A stretch of 7,868 bases of DNA, from assembly GCA_002796045.1 (NCBI GenBank), contig PCVM01000113.1:3577-11444 (forward strand). Reading direction: 5' to 3'. The stretch comes from Candidatus Roizmanbacteria bacterium CG11_big_fil_rev_8_21_14_0_20_36_8. GTDB taxonomy: Bacteria; Patescibacteriota; Microgenomatia; UBA1406; GWC2-37-13. The notes beneath the pieces were generated by a model, which did not search any database, was not told the DNA's origin, and saw nothing but the letters and a program-made list of their open reading frames with translations. A program made the position numbers and the translations under genes. Within the stretch, counting starts at the first letter, position 1. Each line of letters begins with the position of its first letter. This document shows, one piece after another, positions 6,245 to 7,868 of the stretch.

Positions 6245-7310
6245 CCCATATCTTGATGTAATGGGTGGCGGGGAAAGGCACATTCTCTCAATTTTAAAAG
6301 TTCTCGAGGATGAAGGTTATTCAATAACGATTTTTTGGGATGAAGATTTGTCAGATAAAATTTCAAATATCTTAAACATCAAATTTAAAACACTGAAATT
6401 TGAACCAAATATTTTTATTGACACAAAGCACCTCGATCGACTAAAACGTCTTGAAAAAGTAGATTTGTTTTTTTATGTGACCGATGGAAGCTATTTCATA
6501 TCGTCGGCAAAAAAGAACTTCGTTTTCTGCATGGTTCCTAATCGAGAGCTGTACCACATGGGAGTCATAAATAAGATTAAGACAATAAACTTCAAATTCA
6601 TCACGAATTCAATATTCACATACAAAAATCTATTAAAATGGGGAGTAAAGTCATATGTTATATATCCTCCGATTTCAGATAATTTCACATCTCTTGAGAT
6701 GGATGACGACCAGCAAAAAGAAAAAATGATCCTCATGGTCGGCCGATTTTTTAAGCATCTTCATGCGAAAAGGCAAGACATTGCAATAAAATGGTTTAAA
6801 GAATTAAAAAAGAAGCACACAGAATTTGAATCTTTTTCTCTTCATCTTGTCGGATCTCAAAAAAAAGAAGATGAATCATATTTACTGGAACTTCAAAAAT
6901 TGATCGGCAATGAATCGCAAATTTTCATCCACACAAATGTTTCTTTTGAAAAACTCCTCAATTTATACAAAAAGTCAATGTTCTATTGGCATTTTACAGG
7001 TTATAGAATTGATGAAGACATTGAACCTGAAAAAACAGAACATCTTGGAATAACTCCACTTGAATCAATGGCTGCCGGATGCATAACCTGTGCTTACGAA
7101 GCAGGTGGTCCAAAAGAACTTATTAAAGATGGAGTCAATGGGTTTTTATTTAAAGATAAATACGACTTGTTTGCAAAAATGCTCTCGATCGCTTTTAATC
7201 AAAAACTTCAAAAAAAAATAGAATCGATAGGAAGAGCATATGTTCAAGATAACTTTTCACCTAAGATTTTCAAAGCACGCGTAAAAGAGATTATTTTATA
7301 TCAAAAATGA
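6195..7310 (+). CDS. GT4 family glycosyltransferase (GT-B fold, ALG11-like)
   Basis: This is a 371-residue retaining glycosyltransferase with two Rossmann-like domains. The N-terminal acceptor domain shows KTVALYNPYLDVMGGGERHI (11-30), whose GGGERH loop (24-29) recalls ALG11/ALG2-type mannosyltransferases. VIYPPI (155-160) marks the linker to the donor domain. In the donor domain, MILMVGRFFKHLHAKRQD (178-195) supplies the GR..K phosphate-binding region. EHLGITPLE (282-290) is the classic E-x7-E motif. AGGPKELI (303-310) and GVNGFLF (313-319) complete the GT4 signature. There are no transmembrane helices, so it probably works at the cytoplasmic membrane face on a nucleotide sugar. The ATG at 6195 lies inside the preceding gene, giving a 50-base overlap in a different frame. 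It is needed to include the first beta strand, and no later ATG before GGGERH would preserve it. The stop overlaps the next start (ATGA). The family call is firm; substrates are unknown. Confidence 0.93.
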   Translation: MKKSLKDKKHKTVALYNPYLDVMGGGERHILSILKVLEDEGYSITIFWDEDLSDKISNILNIKFKTLKFEPNIFIDTKHLDRLKRLEKVDLFFYVTDGSYFISSAKKNFVFCMVPNRELYHMGVINKIKTINFKFITNSIFTYKNLLKWGVKSYVIYPPISDNFTSLEMDDDQQKEKMILMVGRFFKHLHAKRQDIAIKWFKELKKKHTEFESFSLHLVGSQKKEDESYLLELQKLIGNESQIFIHTNVSFEKLLNLYKKSMFYWHFTGYRIDEDIEPEKTEHLGITPLESMAAGCITCAYEAGGPKELIKDGVNGFLFKDKYDLFAKMLSIAFNQKLQKKIESIGRAYVQDNFSPKIFKARVKEIILYQK

Positions 7311-7868
7311 ATATTTCAGTTGTAATTCCAACATTTCGTAATCACAAGCAATTGGTATTAAATTTAATAAAAAATTTACCTTTTTTGGATTATTGCCAAG
7401 TGATAATTGTTAACGATGATCCAAATCAATCGATTCAAAAATTAATCAATCAATTTACAAAAATCATCCTGATTGAAAATCATACAAATTTAGGATTCCC
7501 AGGAGCGGTAAATATTGGCGTGAGCAATGCGAATAATGAATTTGTAATGCTATTAAATGATGACGTTATACTACGTGATGATTATTTTAAAAAAACAATT
7601 GAAGAATTTTCTAGAAACCCTTCCCTTTTCGCTGTGTCTTTTGCACAAGTTGAAAAAGATGGAATCATTGGAGGAAAAAATATTCTTTATTATAAAAATG
7701 GATTCATTATGCATAATAAGGCCCCAAATATTATAAAAGGCAGGACCGCATGGGCAGAGGGGGGTTCTATGATTTTTAATAAAGACAAATTTATTAAACT
7801 TGGAGGATTTGATAAAATATACTCTCCTTTTTACTGGGAAGATATCGACCTATCATATCGAGCTTGGA
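7307..7868 (+). CDS. GT2 family glycosyltransferase (WbbL-like), 3'-truncated by window edge
   Basis: The frame opens at the ATG 7307, overlapping the upstream TGA by four bases (ATGA), and stays open to the right edge, giving 187 visible residues plus one base. My translation begins MNISVVIPTFRNHKQL, the opening beta strand and loop of GT2 enzymes. IIVNDD (33-38) follows as the nucleotide-binding Asp region. NLGFPGAVNIGV (61-72) is the conserved GT2 loop. LLNDDVIL (82-89) is the DXD-equivalent site. GGSMIFNKDKF (152-162) and FYWEDIDLSYRAW (175-187) contain the catalytic ED pair at 178-179. The catalytic domain is therefore nearly complete, and the missing part is the C-terminal region, usually 70-150 residues. 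It resembles the GT2 at 474 in motif order but is clearly diverged from it, so the locus holds two WbbL-like transferases. The family call is firm; the sugar transferred is not determinable. Confidence 0.92.
   Translation, partial: MNISVVIPTFRNHKQLVLNLIKNLPFLDYCQVIIVNDDPNQSIQKLINQFTKIILIENHTNLGFPGAVNIGVSNANNEFVMLLNDDVILRDDYFKKTIEEFSRNPSLFAVSFAQVEKDGIIGGKNILYYKNGFIMHNKAPNIIKGRTAWAEGGSMIFNKDKFIKLGGFDKIYSPFYWEDIDLSYRAW

Noticed and set aside
6181..6366. Minus-strand open frame (61 codons) opposite the GT2/GT4 junction
   Set aside because: It is a shadow of the overlapping glycosyltransferase genes. Its repeated LHP-like stretch comes from chance sequence, not a repeat domain.
6491..6736. Minus-strand open frame (81 codons) opposite the GT4 gene
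   Set aside because: It is antisense to the conserved GT4 core, with no motif or start signal.
1..7868. Recoded UGA (genetic code 25) as in Gracilibacteria/Absconditabacteria
   Set aside because: UGA ends four genes at family-appropriate positions (2764, 2726 minus, 5447, 7310), three of them overlapping the next start or a convergent gene, and no in-frame UGA occurs inside the recognised domains.
1..7868. CRISPR array, tRNA/rRNA, insertion sequence or riboswitch
   Set aside because: I saw no spaced direct repeats, no cloverleaf or rRNA-like segments, no transposase, and no gap longer than about 45 bases that could hold a structured leader.

Overview
The window is a gene-dense, AT-rich (roughly 30% G+C by eye) piece of a cell-surface glycan locus. 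I see eight protein genes, essentially no non-coding DNA, and no RNA genes, insertion sequences, CRISPR arrays or clear terminators. Several features suggest a bacterium of the Candidate Phyla Radiation (Patescibacteria), perhaps Microgenomates-like: the FDQGRD/GPTTG/HGAWWYY type of membrane glycosyltransferase, the compact overlapping genes, and the density of glycosyltransferases of different folds. This placement rests on recalled family resemblance, not on a database search. UGA is used as a stop at four gene ends, which argues against the UGA-glycine code of Gracilibacteria and Absconditabacteria.

Layout. Left block, plus strand: the C-terminal end of a Wzx/MATE-like polysaccharide flippase (2-466), a GT2 glycosyltransferase of the WbbL/rhamnosyltransferase type (474-1292), and a polytopic GT-C glycosyltransferase with an SDDY loop motif (1292-2764). 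Middle, minus strand: one polytopic GT-C enzyme of the GT87/DUF2029/MptA-like type (2726-3871). Its 3' end overlaps the preceding gene tail-to-tail by 39 bp. Right block, plus strand, starting divergently at 3915: a third GT-C enzyme (3915-5447), a WaaE-like GT2 (5444-6244), a GT4/ALG11-like GT-B enzyme (6195-7310), and the start of another GT2 (7307 to beyond the window edge). Junctions in the right block overlap by 4, 50 and 4 bases, so it is very probably one operon with translational coupling.

Likely joint role (inference). Cytoplasmic GT2 and GT4 enzymes use nucleotide sugars to build an oligosaccharide, probably on a polyprenyl carrier. The flippase moves it across the membrane. The GT-C enzymes then add sugars from polyprenyl-phosphate donors on the outer face, to the glycan, a lipid or a surface protein. 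The exact sugars cannot be read from the sequence.

The most notable non-coding structure is the short divergent gap at 3872-3914. It holds a 7-bp inverted repeat that yields the same promoter-like arrangement (TTGTAT, 17 bases, TACAAT) on each strand. Each -10-like box ends only 6 or 7 bases before an ATG, which suggests a symmetric bidirectional promoter making leaderless mRNAs. None of the seven visible gene starts has a recognisable Shine-Dalgarno sequence, which fits leaderless or coupled initiation.
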